Source: Catalimonadaceae bacterium JC749 (GTDB taxonomy: Bacteria; Bacteroidota; Bacteroidia; Cytophagales; Cyclobacteriaceae). Taken from it: a stretch of 64,000 nucleotides of DNA. The DNA is taken from positions 62,001 to 126,000 of the forward strand of contig JAJNNC010000018.1 in assembly GCA_021730635.1 (NCBI GenBank), read 5' to 3'. This document shows, piece after piece, positions 20,974-30,727 of this stretch; position 1 is the stretch's first letter, and every line of letters starts with the position of its first letter. The notes below the pieces were generated by a model. It worked only from the letters and a program-made list of their open reading frames with translations, made no database searches and was not told the origin of the DNA. A program made the position numbers and the translations under genes.

Positions 20974-21578
20974 CCAGTATTCATTTCTTTTTCCAGTGCT
21001 TTTGACTGTATGGGCATGCCAAAGACTTTCTTGGTGATATAACAATATATGACATAAACACTCCAACCTACCCCTATTCCGGCACTGGCACCCACAAAAA
21101 GATCTACAGGGTAGTGTACCCCTACATAAATCCGGCTGTATGCTACGATAGCTGCCCACAAAAAGGCATAAGCAAATAAGTGCGTCCAGCCCCGAAGCAT
21201 GAGCCATAAAGACATAGCCAGTCCGAAAGTGGTAGAAGCATGGGAAGAAGCGAAACCATACCGTCCGCCACACCCCCCTACCACATGGACCATCCCCTGG
21301 AGATCCGGATGATGGCAAGGTCTTAAGCGTCCGAAATAAGGCTTCATAAAGCCAGAAGTCAGCTGATCGCTCAACCCTACGGCGATGATAACCCCTACCA
21401 TCATCAAAACACCCTGCCAGCGGTATTTCCAGGCAACAATGAGCAGTAGAATCAGGTAAAAGGGATACCAGGTGTATTTGTAAGTAATCCAATACATGAC
21501 AGTATCAAAAAACTCATTGTGTATGCCGTTGAGGAAAAGAAAAAGTTGTTCGTCTATTTCCCTGATAATTTCAACCAT
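20970..21578 (-). CDS. PAP2-family membrane phosphatase
   Basis: The 202-residue polytopic protein has all three phosphatase motifs: KPYFGRLRP, YGFASSHAS and SRIYVGVHYPVD (catalytic His in the second and third). About five membrane helices are present. Bacterial relatives dephosphorylate undecaprenyl pyrophosphate or lipid phosphates at the periplasmic side of the inner membrane. A lipid-carrier recycling role is plausible but not shown. Single gene, convergent with ribE. Confidence 0.92.
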   Translation of the reverse strand: MVEIIREIDEQLFLFLNGIHNEFFDTVMYWITYKYTWYPFYLILLLIVAWKYRWQGVLMMVGVIIAVGLSDQLTSGFMKPYFGRLRPCHHPDLQGMVHVVGGCGGRYGFASSHASTTFGLAMSLWLMLRGWTHLFAYAFLWAAIVAYSRIYVGVHYPVDLFVGASAGIGVGWSVYVIYCYITKKVFGMPIQSKALEKEMNTG

Positions 21579-21813
21579 GTGGTGTAGTGGTTGTATGTAT
21601 TAAGATGACTACTATACTGGCCGCTAAAATAAAAATTTTAATGTGAAAATGATCAGTTCTCACTCAATACAACCTTCATTTAAGGGAGTTGTTGAATCTG
21701 AGTAACTCTCAAGACGAAAATTTAATGGAGTTGTTGGTGAAATGGTATCCTGTAGAAATGTCTTTGACAGAACAGCTCCTGTCCAAGAGGTGTTTCACAC
21801 GCAATAGAGGGAA

Positions 21814-22746
21814 TTAATAGCCTAAGCCGTTGCGGAAAATAAACTGGTCATAAGCTGTTTTGAAAGCCTGAACATGGGGTGCCAAAGAAATGGCATATTC
21901 GTAATTGGTTAGAGCATCGGCCAGCAGGTTGTTTTGCTCGTAGAAAGAAGCCAGAATCAGTTTATCCAGGGCATTTTCTTTTCCGGCAATCTCCAGCTTT
22001 AGTTCTTTGAGCTCTCTTTCTATGGGCTCAGCTTCTTCCGGTGTCATGTGTTTGATGCCATAGTTGCTGGACTGTATGTCTTTGAACTGCTTGGCGTTCA
22101 CACTGACAATCACGAGCCTTTCCTGGGCAATGGCCTGTTCGGAAAAGTCGAGCATTAACCGGGTTTCCTGCGTCTCTTTGGTCATGATGACCTCATCAAA
22201 CATATTTTTGAAGACCACTTCGTATCCTTTGGTCAGGGTATCTTTATCGTTCCATCGGAGCACTACTTCAGGACTGAAAACGTCCACGGAATTGGGTAAG
22301 AGTACCTTCAGCTTACTGTTAGGCACCGCCCTTTCGGCGGTAGTGGCCACAGGCGGGGTAGCCGACTGCTTCTGTGCACCACTCTGCATATTTTGTATAT
22401 AAAGGTTGGCATATTTGGTGGCTATGCCTGACTTATTATTTTTGAAGCGTGCATTTAAATGGGCAATTTCATAAGTGCCTTGTTTGTCCAAGGCTAACGT
22501 CTTTCCACTCGCATGAACCAAACCCAGATAAGCCCCTTCTTCTAATTTAACTACATCGTTGACAGAAAGCGTCGCATTTGGCGTGATAGGTTTCCACTCT
22601 TCTCCTGAATGAATCTTAATGGAACCATTTTCAGCCAGTATTTTAAAAGCATAATCCTGCGCCCATAATTTGTTAGGCAAAAACAAATAAAGCAACCCTA
22701 GTAGGAGGAAGAGGCAAGTAGATTTGTTTTTCTTCATAATTAACAA
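21814..22746 (-). CDS. Secreted FecR-like domain protein
   Basis: The 310-residue protein has a signal peptide (about residues 1-29, ending LWAQ). Residues about 35-105 resemble a FecR-type beta domain (GSIKIHSGEEWKPITPNATL, NDVVKLEEGAYLGLVH). The central part holds beta-strand repeats, and the C terminus (about 240-300) is helical with a TPR-like repeat (LILASFYEQNNLLADALTNY). No anti-sigma or membrane helix is present, so it is not a classical FecR. Function unknown; periplasmic scaffolding is possible. Confidence 0.6.
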   Translation of the reverse strand: MLIMKKNKSTCLFLLLGLLYLFLPNKLWAQDYAFKILAENGSIKIHSGEEWKPITPNATLSVNDVVKLEEGAYLGLVHASGKTLALDKQGTYEIAHLNARFKNNKSGIATKYANLYIQNMQSGAQKQSATPPVATTAERAVPNSKLKVLLPNSVDVFSPEVVLRWNDKDTLTKGYEVVFKNMFDEVIMTKETQETRLMLDFSEQAIAQERLVIVSVNAKQFKDIQSSNYGIKHMTPEEAEPIERELKELKLEIAGKENALDKLILASFYEQNNLLADALTNYEYAISLAPHVQAFKTAYDQFIFRNGLGY

Positions 22747-23213
22747 TTTTGCTTTATTTTATCCCGCTCTCATCAAAGGGAGAAGCAAACATTTTCAAAA
22801 AAATTTGATGCTCCTAAAGTATTGATTTGTAACACACCCTCACAGAGATATAAAACCTAAACATTACTTTGGTAATAAAGCCTAACCAATATCCGATTGA
22901 CTAAATTCTGTATTAAAATTATCCAATAACACACAAAAATAGCCCTTTTTATACAAAATATAAAATAAACAACAATCTTTCACAAGCATATTCTGTAAAT
23001 TATTAGAAAAGTACAATAATATATACAGGTATCTTGTTAATGTACTACTTATGAGTGCTTGGTACATTAAAAATAGCCCCCCTCACCGTTTCACCGGAAT
23101 TACACCACTTCTATTCATTCTCTTGAAGGGCTTTCAGATTAAAAAAACAAAAAAAGAGATAGACGGAAAGTACAATTACGTTATTTTTCAAATTGTATAG
23201 GAGTCATAAAGAA
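22747..23213. other. AT-rich intergenic stretch without recognisable gene
   Basis: It separates the FecR-like gene (minus) from the meaB unit (plus). Frames are short and without family motifs; many A and T runs. It probably contains both divergent promoters. No terminator or repeat was found. Confidence 0.5.
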
Positions 23214-23427
23214 ATGAAAATAGCTACGAAAATGGTACATTCTCTACAACAGTTTTATATTTTAGTGGGATGGCAGTTGGTTTAGCAGTGACGAACAAGA
23301 AGGCTCTCTATACGATGAACAATGCTGGCGAATACCTCATCGCTATTGTCATGGCTCAGGTATTTATCTGCATACGGATCAAGTAGCTGTGCTAAACTGC
23401 CTATCTGAAGAACTGATCTATCTATGA
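23214..23427 (+). pseudogene. Small frameshifted gene translationally coupled to meaB (uncertain)
   Basis: From ATG 23214 the frame reads MKIATKMVHSLQQFYILVGW and stops at 23283. In the +1 frame from 23266 the sequence reads WDGSWFSSDEQEGSLYDEQC, WRIPHRYCHGSGIYLHTDQV, AVLNCLSEELIYL and ends in TGA at 23425-23427, overlapping the meaB ATG by four bases (ATGA). The second part looks protein-like but has no start. One lost or gained base around 23260 would join them into a protein of about 70 residues. It is either a recent pseudogene, a sequencing error or a frameshifting gene; the family is not recognised. Confidence 0.4.
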
Positions 23428-24422
23428 AGCAACATCCAAAACAGGCCCGTCTCCCTTTAGAAACCTATCTGCAAGGCATACAGCAGGGAGATCGGTATAT
23501 GCTCAGCAAAACCATCACCCTCATGGAAAGCAGGCTTCCTGAGGATGCCGAAAAAGCGGATGCCTTGTTGAATCAACTGATGCCCAGCACAGGGAAGGCG
23601 CTCCGCCTGGGGATTACCGGAGCCCCTGGCGTTGGCAAAAGCACATTGATTGAAACTTTAGGAACTTACTTAACACAGCAAGGCATCAGAATAGCTGTAC
23701 TGACGATCGATCCGAGCAGTACCCGCACCGGAGGAAGTATTTTAGGAGATAAAACCCGCATGCCCACTCTTTCTCAGGACCCTCTGGCTTTTATCCGCCC
23801 TTCACCTGCCGGAAACTATCTGGGGGGTGTGGGTAGGAAAACCCGGGAAACCATGTTGTTGTGTGAAGCAGCAGGCTATCAGGTTATTGTGGTAGAAACA
23901 GTGGGCGTAGGTCAGTCAGAAACGCAGGTACGACATATGACCGACTTTTTTCTGCTGCTCCTGCTGGCCGGAGCCGGCGACGAACTGCAAGGACTCAAAA
24001 AAGGCATCATGGAATTGGCCGATGCCATTGTCATCAACAAAGCCGATGGCGAAAATGTAAAATACGCCAAAAAAGCCCAACATGATGTTAAAAACGCGCT
24101 GCATTTGTTTACCGCACCGGAAAGCCAGGTACCTCCCCGGGTCTTCACCAGTTCAGCATTGCAACAGGAGAGCCTCATCCCTATCTGGCAGTTTATCCAG
24201 CTTTATCAGGAACAAACTACCCGGAATGGTTTTTTCTACCGGAACCGCAAGGCGCAGAACCTGCATTGGTTTCACCACACCCTGCAGCATTTTCTGGAAG
24301 ATCACTTTTTTAAGCATGACACTATAAAGCAGCAACTTCCCTTAGTAGAAAAACAAGTAATAGAAGGCACCCTTTCAGCTACCCAGGCAGCCCGGTATTT
24401 AATGACTCAATGGCTTTCCTGA
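23424..24422 (+). CDS. meaB: MeaB/ArgK G3E-type GTPase, methylmalonyl-CoA mutase chaperone
   Basis: The 332-residue GTPase protects and reactivates adenosylcobalamin-dependent methylmalonyl-CoA mutase. Motifs are the P-loop GAPGVGKST (about 66-74), the Mg-binding Switch region LTIDPSS, ETVGVGQSE, and the specificity NKAD in AIVINKADGENVKYAK. The family segment ILGDKTRMPTLSQDP is present. Length is usual. The mutase genes are not in the window. The ATG overlaps the stop of a small upstream frame. Confidence 0.95.
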   Translation: MKQHPKQARLPLETYLQGIQQGDRYMLSKTITLMESRLPEDAEKADALLNQLMPSTGKALRLGITGAPGVGKSTLIETLGTYLTQQGIRIAVLTIDPSSTRTGGSILGDKTRMPTLSQDPLAFIRPSPAGNYLGGVGRKTRETMLLCEAAGYQVIVVETVGVGQSETQVRHMTDFFLLLLLAGAGDELQGLKKGIMELADAIVINKADGENVKYAKKAQHDVKNALHLFTAPESQVPPRVFTSSALQQESLIPIWQFIQLYQEQTTRNGFFYRNRKAQNLHWFHHTLQHFLEDHFFKHDTIKQQLPLVEKQVIEGTLSATQAARYLMTQWLS

Positions 24423-24441
24423 CCAAAGCAGGCTGGCTTGC

Positions 24442-26013
24442 TCACTCTTTTAGTTTGGCCAGCCAGTCCATTTTACTGGCCTCCACCTCATCAGGTGAGG
24501 GCAACTGCTTATCCAGCATTAGCGCTTCTATGGCTGCCATTTCCGTATCCCGGTTGATTCCCAGTGCCGCCTTGATGGCTCCGTCTTTGATATAATAGGC
24601 GATAAATTTCTGCTCTTCCACCTTGCCGTCATAGATAATCCTGTCATAGTCTTTCACATGGCCCACATACCTGATATTGACGCCTTGCTGGGCTGTCCAG
24701 AAAAAGGGCACTTTTTCAAAAGGTTCTTCTTTGCCGGCCATATTCTTTCCTGCCCAGCGTCCCTGCTGGCAAGCCACCCGCCAGTGTTCAATCCGGACCG
24801 GATGTCCGTCATAGGGAAACTGTGCCACATCGCCTGCCGCGTATACCTCAGGCACAGCCTGCAAATAGGCGTCTACCTTGATGCCACCGTCTTTTGCCTG
24901 CTCCACTCCCTCTACAAAGCCGGTAGCAGGCTCCACGCCAATACCAATGAGTACCAATCCGGCCGGAAGGGCATTGCCATTATCCAGGATCACCCGCTCT
25001 GCCTTGGTATCTCCCTCTATTTTTTCCACTTTGCTTTCCATCTGGAATTTCACTCCATTTTTTTCATGCAACTGACGGATCAGCGTCCCTACCCTCTCTC
25101 CCCATACCTTGGCAAAAGGAATGGACTCAGGGGATACTACCGTGACCTCGCATCCCAGCTTTTGCAAACTCCAGGCACTTTCCATCCCTATGAAGGAGGA
25201 ACCGACAATAACCACCTTCTTGATGCCCTTGGCTACCTCACGAATCGTACTGCTGTCTTTCAGGGAGCGGAGGGTAAACACATTTTTCAATGTTACGCCA
25301 GGCACCGACAAGGTTTTCACTTTTCCTCCCGTACAAATCAAGGCAGTGTCAAAAGACAAGGTGCTGCCATCTTTAAACGAAATTGTTTTCTGCCTGGCAT
25401 CCAGCCGGTCTACCACTTTCTGGCGCCAGACTTCTATATCATGATCCTGATAAAAACTTTCATCCCGCAATGGCATCCATTCTGCAGGCGCTTTGTCCTG
25501 CAAATAATCCTTACTACAATTCGGGCGGTCATAGGGAAGATCATCTTCTTGTGTGATCATGATAATTTTGCCGGTAAAGCCTTCCATTCGGAGGGCCTGT
25601 GCTGCATATACGCCTGCTGTGCCCCCACCTACAATCACGATGGTACGATCCGTATTCTGTTGTTTGCTCAGTCTGGGCGTTTCTGATTCAGCCGCCTCTT
25701 CCGGTAATCTGACATACACTTGATCCCCTTGAATATACACTTCGTACTGGGGCAGGCTATCCATGCCCGGCGGGTCAAGATGCTGACCCGTTGTCACATC
25801 AAAACAGGCATGATGCCAGGGGCAGGTTACCCGGTTGCCATGAAGGGCTCCTTTAGCCAGAGGCGCCCCATAATGGGTGCAATGACCATGCACAGCATAG
25901 AAATTACCATTGACTTTAGACAATAAAATATCGGTGTCTCCTACAGACACTTGCTTCATCTCTCCATCATTGAGATCATTAATGTGGGCGACGGCTGCTT
26001 CCTGGTAAGACAT
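24442..26013 (-). CDS. Rieske [2Fe-2S] plus FAD pyridine nucleotide-disulfide-type oxidoreductase (AIFM3-like)
   Basis: The 523-residue protein fuses an N-terminal Rieske domain (residues about 1-105; ligands Cys45, His47, Cys64 and His67 in CTH and CPWHH) to an FAD/NAD reductase (about 122-500; IVIVGGGTAGVYAAQALR, VVIVGSSFIGMESAWSLQKL, YAAGDVAQFP). This is the ferredoxin-reductase-like, AIFM3-type architecture, thought to move electrons from NAD(P)H to an iron-sulfur acceptor. It is cytoplasmic and transcribed alone, convergent with meaB. The physiological partner is unknown. Confidence 0.92.
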   Translation of the reverse strand: MSYQEAAVAHINDLNDGEMKQVSVGDTDILLSKVNGNFYAVHGHCTHYGAPLAKGALHGNRVTCPWHHACFDVTTGQHLDPPGMDSLPQYEVYIQGDQVYVRLPEEAAESETPRLSKQQNTDRTIVIVGGGTAGVYAAQALRMEGFTGKIIMITQEDDLPYDRPNCSKDYLQDKAPAEWMPLRDESFYQDHDIEVWRQKVVDRLDARQKTISFKDGSTLSFDTALICTGGKVKTLSVPGVTLKNVFTLRSLKDSSTIREVAKGIKKVVIVGSSFIGMESAWSLQKLGCEVTVVSPESIPFAKVWGERVGTLIRQLHEKNGVKFQMESKVEKIEGDTKAERVILDNGNALPAGLVLIGIGVEPATGFVEGVEQAKDGGIKVDAYLQAVPEVYAAGDVAQFPYDGHPVRIEHWRVACQQGRWAGKNMAGKEEPFEKVPFFWTAQQGVNIRYVGHVKDYDRIIYDGKVEEQKFIAYYIKDGAIKAALGINRDTEMAAIEALMLDKQLPSPDEVEASKMDWLAKLKE

Positions 26014-26149
26014 AGTTGCTAATATTTAATAAGACATGAAGAACCCTAGGGCTCATACTGTTTGAACCCCGGAAATCACAGAACTGTTTGCAGCCAGTGC
26101 TTAATTAAATAGTATGAGAGACTATAGAAAGAGAAGAAACCCTGATGCA

Positions 26150-28936
26150 TTAAATGGAAAAAGAGATAATCGCATGCTCTTTGGCATAGCTCCGATACAC
26201 CCGGTATACCTCTTCATCTTCAAAATACAGAATACCTACCCCATATTTACTTTCTATGGGCCGGTCTTTCACCAGGTTACCACTGCCATTAAAAAGATAA
26301 GTAAATTCCTGAATTTTATCGGTGATGGCAAACACATCATGTCCGGCGCCAAAGTCATAATACTGCACTTCCAGCATATCAGAGGTTAACGCCAAGGGGC
26401 TGATATACGATTTTTCAAAGAGTAATACTCCTTTTCTATCCAAAATCCCAAGTTTATCCTCATCCTGGCGGACGATCACATAGGTTTTACCCAGCGCGTC
26501 AATGCAAATGGAAAAGCGTGATTCGGCGGAAGGACGGTACAGTTGTTCCCGCTTCACAATATTGCCTAAAAGGTTAAAAGCTACCACTTCTCCCTGAGCG
26601 GTAATGGTAGTGATGGTAGAATTACCCAGTCCACTGTTCTGCGTCACAAAAGCCGTGCTTTGAATAGACGTGTTGAGGCTAATAGGAAAACCACCATACA
26701 ACTGTCCTTTCCGATTCATTAAAAGAATAGTACCATCCTGTTGTACAGCCAGAATAAAATCCCTGTCACGTACTCTGATATGAATAGGTGCCGAAGCCAG
26801 GGTGCCTTCCAAAACTCTGGGGTTCCACCCTTCCAGGTTTTCACGGTCTTTGTTGAACATCCAGAGTTTTCCGCTGGTATCTGTGATTAAGAAGCGGTAT
26901 TTTTTGCTATTATCATAATCAATAAGAGATAAATACTGGACGGTCACCTCCTCGGGCAGATACATGGGATAGCCTTCTACCTCATCTCCATTGCGATCCA
27001 GGATATGGATGGCATGCTCGGTAGCAAAAAGATACTGTAGTTTGCCATTATTATAAAAATCAATCTGCTGCACCCCTCCTACTATTTTACCCGGCAGCGA
27101 ATCTTTCCATAAAATTTCACCGCCGGTAGAAGCCAGGTAAAAGAAGTTAGAGTCATCCTGCAATACGACCTCCCACGCCTGATTCTCATGGTTGCGTACC
27201 ACAAAAGGTTGTGTTTTGACCTGGTTGTCATAAAATACCTGTTGCACGGTTTGAAACTGACGACTCTTCCGGACATTAGGTTCCGCGGCGTAATCCACCG
27301 CCAGACTGGTATAGAATTCCTGCTCGCTTTTACTGAATTGAATCGCCAGATGTTCCAGCGCCTTGAACTGGTCAGCATACTGCTGCATAAATTGTTGCCA
27401 TTCAGGCGATAAGCTGTGCATGAATAAGGCCCAGGCCCTTGCCGTATTCACAATATAGCTCAGATTGGCCTGGTCTACCGTGGTCTCCAGAAAGCGATTA
27501 AACAAGATGGATTTATTCCAGGTATTTTCTGCTTCTCTGTCCAGGATCAGGCGTTTCAATGCCCGCACATTGTTGGCCATAATCCAGTAATCCTCCGTCA
27601 ACAGGTAGAAACATTTGTCAAATCCCAGGGCAAGCGGTCCCAACAAAGCCGCCGGAAACTCCTGCTGCCGAATCTCATGAATTTCATAACCAGAAAACTT
27701 TTCCTCATAGGGCACTTCCGAATTCTCAGAGCGGAGAGCGTCATTGACCTGCAGGCAGGCCTGTTTAATCCTGGCGGTATCTTTGACCCCCAGAATTAAA
27801 ACCTGATCCGGTGTCTCTACCTCCACACTTTCTAATACGAGCAACCCGGCTTCTTTCTGAAACCAGCGGAAAAAAGAAGACAGGTCTATCTTTTTGTACT
27901 GCTGTAATTGCTGACGATAGGCCAGACTTTCCTTCAGCACAGGATCATCATAATGCTGTTGATAAGCAAACAACTTTTGCTGCCAGGCCAGTGGATCAGA
28001 AAAGGTCATATGGGTAAAAACGGCTGTCCGGTCCGGGATGTAAGCTTGCATGTCTATGCTTCCGGCCGACTGCTCATCGAAAGTAGACAAAAAGGTGGCG
28101 GCAGGCTTTTCTTCTGAGGAAGGCAAGGTACTGAAACCATTGAGCAGCAATTGATTCTCAGAAACATCCACATCCAGAAACATGGCCTGCGCCAGATAAG
28201 CCAGGGGCTCTAAATGCTGCTGCCTGTCTTTGCCGGTAAATACGGAAAGCAGCAAGGGAATCTTCTGACAGTTGAGATATAAATTGCCCTCATCGTCTGT
28301 CAGTTTGGGCAATTGCTTCAAGGCTGGATTTACCGTGGCAAAGCTGTTTTCGCTAAACTTGGTATCTATGTTCCGGATAATATCTTCTATCAGAAAAGGG
28401 GTGAAGCTTCCGGCGAATATATTTTTATACAGGATATACGAGAATCTTTTGTTCGTTTGGGTATCTGTGAGTTCATGGATGGTAAACCCGCTGTAGGTAC
28501 GGCTTTCCGTGCGAATGTGAGATTTCTTACCGTATTGATCTAAAAACTGTTGTAAAGCCCCCTTGTCCTGTGGGCCTCTGACGTTGAAAAAATAGGAAAA
28601 GTCAAAGTCGTCCCGGGCGACCACATGAATTCCAATGAGTACCTGCTTTTTCCGGAAGAAATCTTCCAGGGGCTGAACGCTATCTAGTTCCTGGAAATAG
28701 TAAGAAAGACTGTCATAAGCAGGGATAGCCGACAGATTCTGCCATAAGGAAGACTGAGACACCTCCTGCCAGGTAGGCACCAGTTGTTCTGTTTCATAGA
28801 CCATGACAGCACTTTCCGGCACCAGCTCCCAGGCCTCTAAAGCATCTTCCTGATACCAGTACCGGTAGAAAAGGAAAATACCCGCAGCAGTCAGTACCAA
28901 CAGTACAATCAGTAAAACAACAATACTCTTTTTCAA
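26150..28936 (-). CDS. Large membrane-anchored envelope protein, DUF3352-like N terminus, propeller-like C terminus
   Basis: The 928-residue protein starts with one membrane segment (residues about 4-26) and is otherwise predicted periplasmic. Residues about 35-560 (LVPESAVMVYETEQLVPTWQ, VLIGIHVVARDDFDF, DTKFSENSFATVNP) resemble the DUF3352 type of repeated alpha/beta envelope domains. Residues about 600-925 contain blade-like repeats (YFATEHAIHILDRNGDEVEG, RFLITDTSGKLWMFNKD, QDGTILLMNRKGQLYGGFP), probably a beta-propeller. No catalytic motif is visible. It is monocistronic. Function unknown; domain calls beyond the anchor are tentative. Confidence 0.6.
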   Translation of the reverse strand: MKKSIVVLLIVLLVLTAAGIFLFYRYWYQEDALEAWELVPESAVMVYETEQLVPTWQEVSQSSLWQNLSAIPAYDSLSYYFQELDSVQPLEDFFRKKQVLIGIHVVARDDFDFSYFFNVRGPQDKGALQQFLDQYGKKSHIRTESRTYSGFTIHELTDTQTNKRFSYILYKNIFAGSFTPFLIEDIIRNIDTKFSENSFATVNPALKQLPKLTDDEGNLYLNCQKIPLLLSVFTGKDRQQHLEPLAYLAQAMFLDVDVSENQLLLNGFSTLPSSEEKPAATFLSTFDEQSAGSIDMQAYIPDRTAVFTHMTFSDPLAWQQKLFAYQQHYDDPVLKESLAYRQQLQQYKKIDLSSFFRWFQKEAGLLVLESVEVETPDQVLILGVKDTARIKQACLQVNDALRSENSEVPYEEKFSGYEIHEIRQQEFPAALLGPLALGFDKCFYLLTEDYWIMANNVRALKRLILDREAENTWNKSILFNRFLETTVDQANLSYIVNTARAWALFMHSLSPEWQQFMQQYADQFKALEHLAIQFSKSEQEFYTSLAVDYAAEPNVRKSRQFQTVQQVFYDNQVKTQPFVVRNHENQAWEVVLQDDSNFFYLASTGGEILWKDSLPGKIVGGVQQIDFYNNGKLQYLFATEHAIHILDRNGDEVEGYPMYLPEEVTVQYLSLIDYDNSKKYRFLITDTSGKLWMFNKDRENLEGWNPRVLEGTLASAPIHIRVRDRDFILAVQQDGTILLMNRKGQLYGGFPISLNTSIQSTAFVTQNSGLGNSTITTITAQGEVVAFNLLGNIVKREQLYRPSAESRFSICIDALGKTYVIVRQDEDKLGILDRKGVLLFEKSYISPLALTSDMLEVQYYDFGAGHDVFAITDKIQEFTYLFNGSGNLVKDRPIESKYGVGILYFEDEEVYRVYRSYAKEHAIISFSI

Positions 28937-29047
28937 AACGCTAACCGTTATTAATCAGTCATGGAAAATGAGCATTTACTCATTTCATCCTTCACCTTCG
29001 TAAAGGTTCAAAATTAATAAGATTAACGAAGAAAAAGAGATAAAAAT

Positions 29048-30562
29048 TTAGGAGTCTGCCGGTTTATAGTGGTTGGGCAAGGTAAGTTTAAAGGTAGTTC
29101 CTACATTTCTTTCTGAGGTCACCTCGATGGTACCGTTGAGTTTTTCCACAACATCTTTTACAATGTATAGCCCCAAACCGGAACCTTCGCTTTTATCAGA
29201 AGCTCTGTAAAACATATTAAAGATGTAGGGAAGTTTATCTTCATCGATACCTTCGCCGTTATCTTCAACCTCTATATATGCACATTCTGCATCTACCCAG
29301 ATTCTGACGTCAATATAAGAAGCTTCCAGCCGCTGGCGGCGGTATTTAATGGCATTGGAAATCAGGTTATTAAGAATAATACGGATGCGGGTAAGGTCAG
29401 ATACATAGCGAACGGGCTGACTGATTTTGGTATAAATTTCCAGATTTTTCGTATCCCCTACATGGTAAAAGTTAGAAATTGCCGTGTTGACCTCCGTCAT
29501 AAAGTTCAGATCCACGAACCTTTGCTGGGTACGGTTATTCCGGGAAATACTCAGCAGGTCTACCACAAGGGTATCCAGGCGGTTGATAGTCCCTTCGATC
29601 AGGTCCACACAACGGGATCTTTCCACATGATTGGTTTCCTGTTTTAACATGGCCAACAACCCCAGCACGGTACGCAAGGGAGCCCTGAGGTCGTGGGAGG
29701 CATGATAGACAAAATTATCCAGTTCAAAATTGATTTTTTGCAACTCACTGAGGGTAGATTTGATATCCGTAAAATCCAGGATCGTAGCCCACAGCACATG
29801 GTTTTCAGCCGGTTTTCCGGAAAAAAGTATCCATTTTTTGGTACCGTCCGCCAGCCGGATCTCCAGTTCTTTTCCTTCTATAATGCCGTGTCTGCTTAGC
29901 GTTTCAGTAATATGGTTCCAGTCGATTTTATTAAAAGGGTCTTCATCCAGAAAAGAAGAACCATTGAAAATCTGCAATATTTCACGGGCTCTGCTGTTCG
30001 CTTTCAGCAGGCTGCCACTGCGTGCATCCAGGCAGACAATGCCAATGGGCAGGGGATCATAGGTGGAAAAATCGTCACAGATATCGGAGAAAGCTTTGCG
30101 TTCTTTCTTCCAGAATGTGCCTGACACCTGCACAGGATGATGTTGTGCATCCCGGGTGAGCCACAGTTGTGCCTGAATGGTCTGTATGTTCTGACCCTCC
30201 AACTTCAGATCAAAAGTTATTTGTTCATGATCCGACTTTCCACTCACCAGGGTCATCCATTGACTTTGCAACATCATAAAGGTCTCTGGAGACACTTGTT
30301 GCTTAAAGGTTTCTAGCGGAGCATCGGATTGGGCAATGTTTCTAGCCTGATCGGACCATACAGAAACATACAATTGCCGGGACACTATATTCCAGACCAA
30401 TACACCTGTCTGCACACTTGCAAACCCTTTTTCCAGAAAACATACCTTTTCACGCAGGGCGTCATTTTCCCGGCTTGTTTGTTCCAGTAATGTTTCCAAC
30501 TTTCCAATTGTCTCTTTCAGGTTTTGGATATTGGCAGTATCAGATTCAGATATGTGGGTCAT
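29048..30562 (-). CDS. Soluble PAS-containing sensor histidine kinase
   Basis: The 504-residue kinase has an N-terminal coiled coil (about 10-45), two PAS-like regions (about 46-150 and 160-270), then a HisKA dimerisation domain with phospho-acceptor His290 in HASHDLRAPL, and a HATPase domain (N box LNNLISNAIKYRR, G1 EDNGEGID, G2 SGLGLYIVKDVV). There is no membrane segment or receiver domain, so it senses a cytoplasmic cue. No response regulator is adjacent; the partner is elsewhere. Architecture is typical of Bacteroidota bacteriophytochrome-like or PAS kinases without chromophore domains. Confidence 0.92.
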   Translation of the reverse strand: MTHISESDTANIQNLKETIGKLETLLEQTSRENDALREKVCFLEKGFASVQTGVLVWNIVSRQLYVSVWSDQARNIAQSDAPLETFKQQVSPETFMMLQSQWMTLVSGKSDHEQITFDLKLEGQNIQTIQAQLWLTRDAQHHPVQVSGTFWKKERKAFSDICDDFSTYDPLPIGIVCLDARSGSLLKANSRAREILQIFNGSSFLDEDPFNKIDWNHITETLSRHGIIEGKELEIRLADGTKKWILFSGKPAENHVLWATILDFTDIKSTLSELQKINFELDNFVYHASHDLRAPLRTVLGLLAMLKQETNHVERSRCVDLIEGTINRLDTLVVDLLSISRNNRTQQRFVDLNFMTEVNTAISNFYHVGDTKNLEIYTKISQPVRYVSDLTRIRIILNNLISNAIKYRRQRLEASYIDVRIWVDAECAYIEVEDNGEGIDEDKLPYIFNMFYRASDKSEGSGLGLYIVKDVVEKLNGTIEVTSERNVGTTFKLTLPNHYKPADS

Positions 30563-30727
30563 TAATAAAAATCGCTACAAAAATTTAAGCTACAACACGT
30601 ATGTAACAAAAATAAGATAAAATTTCAAGAATATAATATTCCAGCCACAAAAATTACAGATAATTATTACCTGAAGAAAGAACGAAATATTATATTATAT
30701 CTTTTAGATTATCTTCAGAAAGCTATT

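Noticed and set aside
20944-21492. 182-codon minus-strand frame overlapping the PAP2 gene
   Set aside because: It is another frame of the PAP2 gene, whose motifs KPYFGRLRP and SRIYVGVHYPVD are clear in the chosen frame.
22882-23067. 61-codon minus-strand frame
   Set aside because: It is AT-rich with random-looking composition and no motif or start context.
24658-25686. A 342-codon open frame on the plus strand
   Set aside because: It is antisense to the well-supported Rieske/FAD reductase gene and has no family motif. Its openness follows from the codon usage of the opposite strand.
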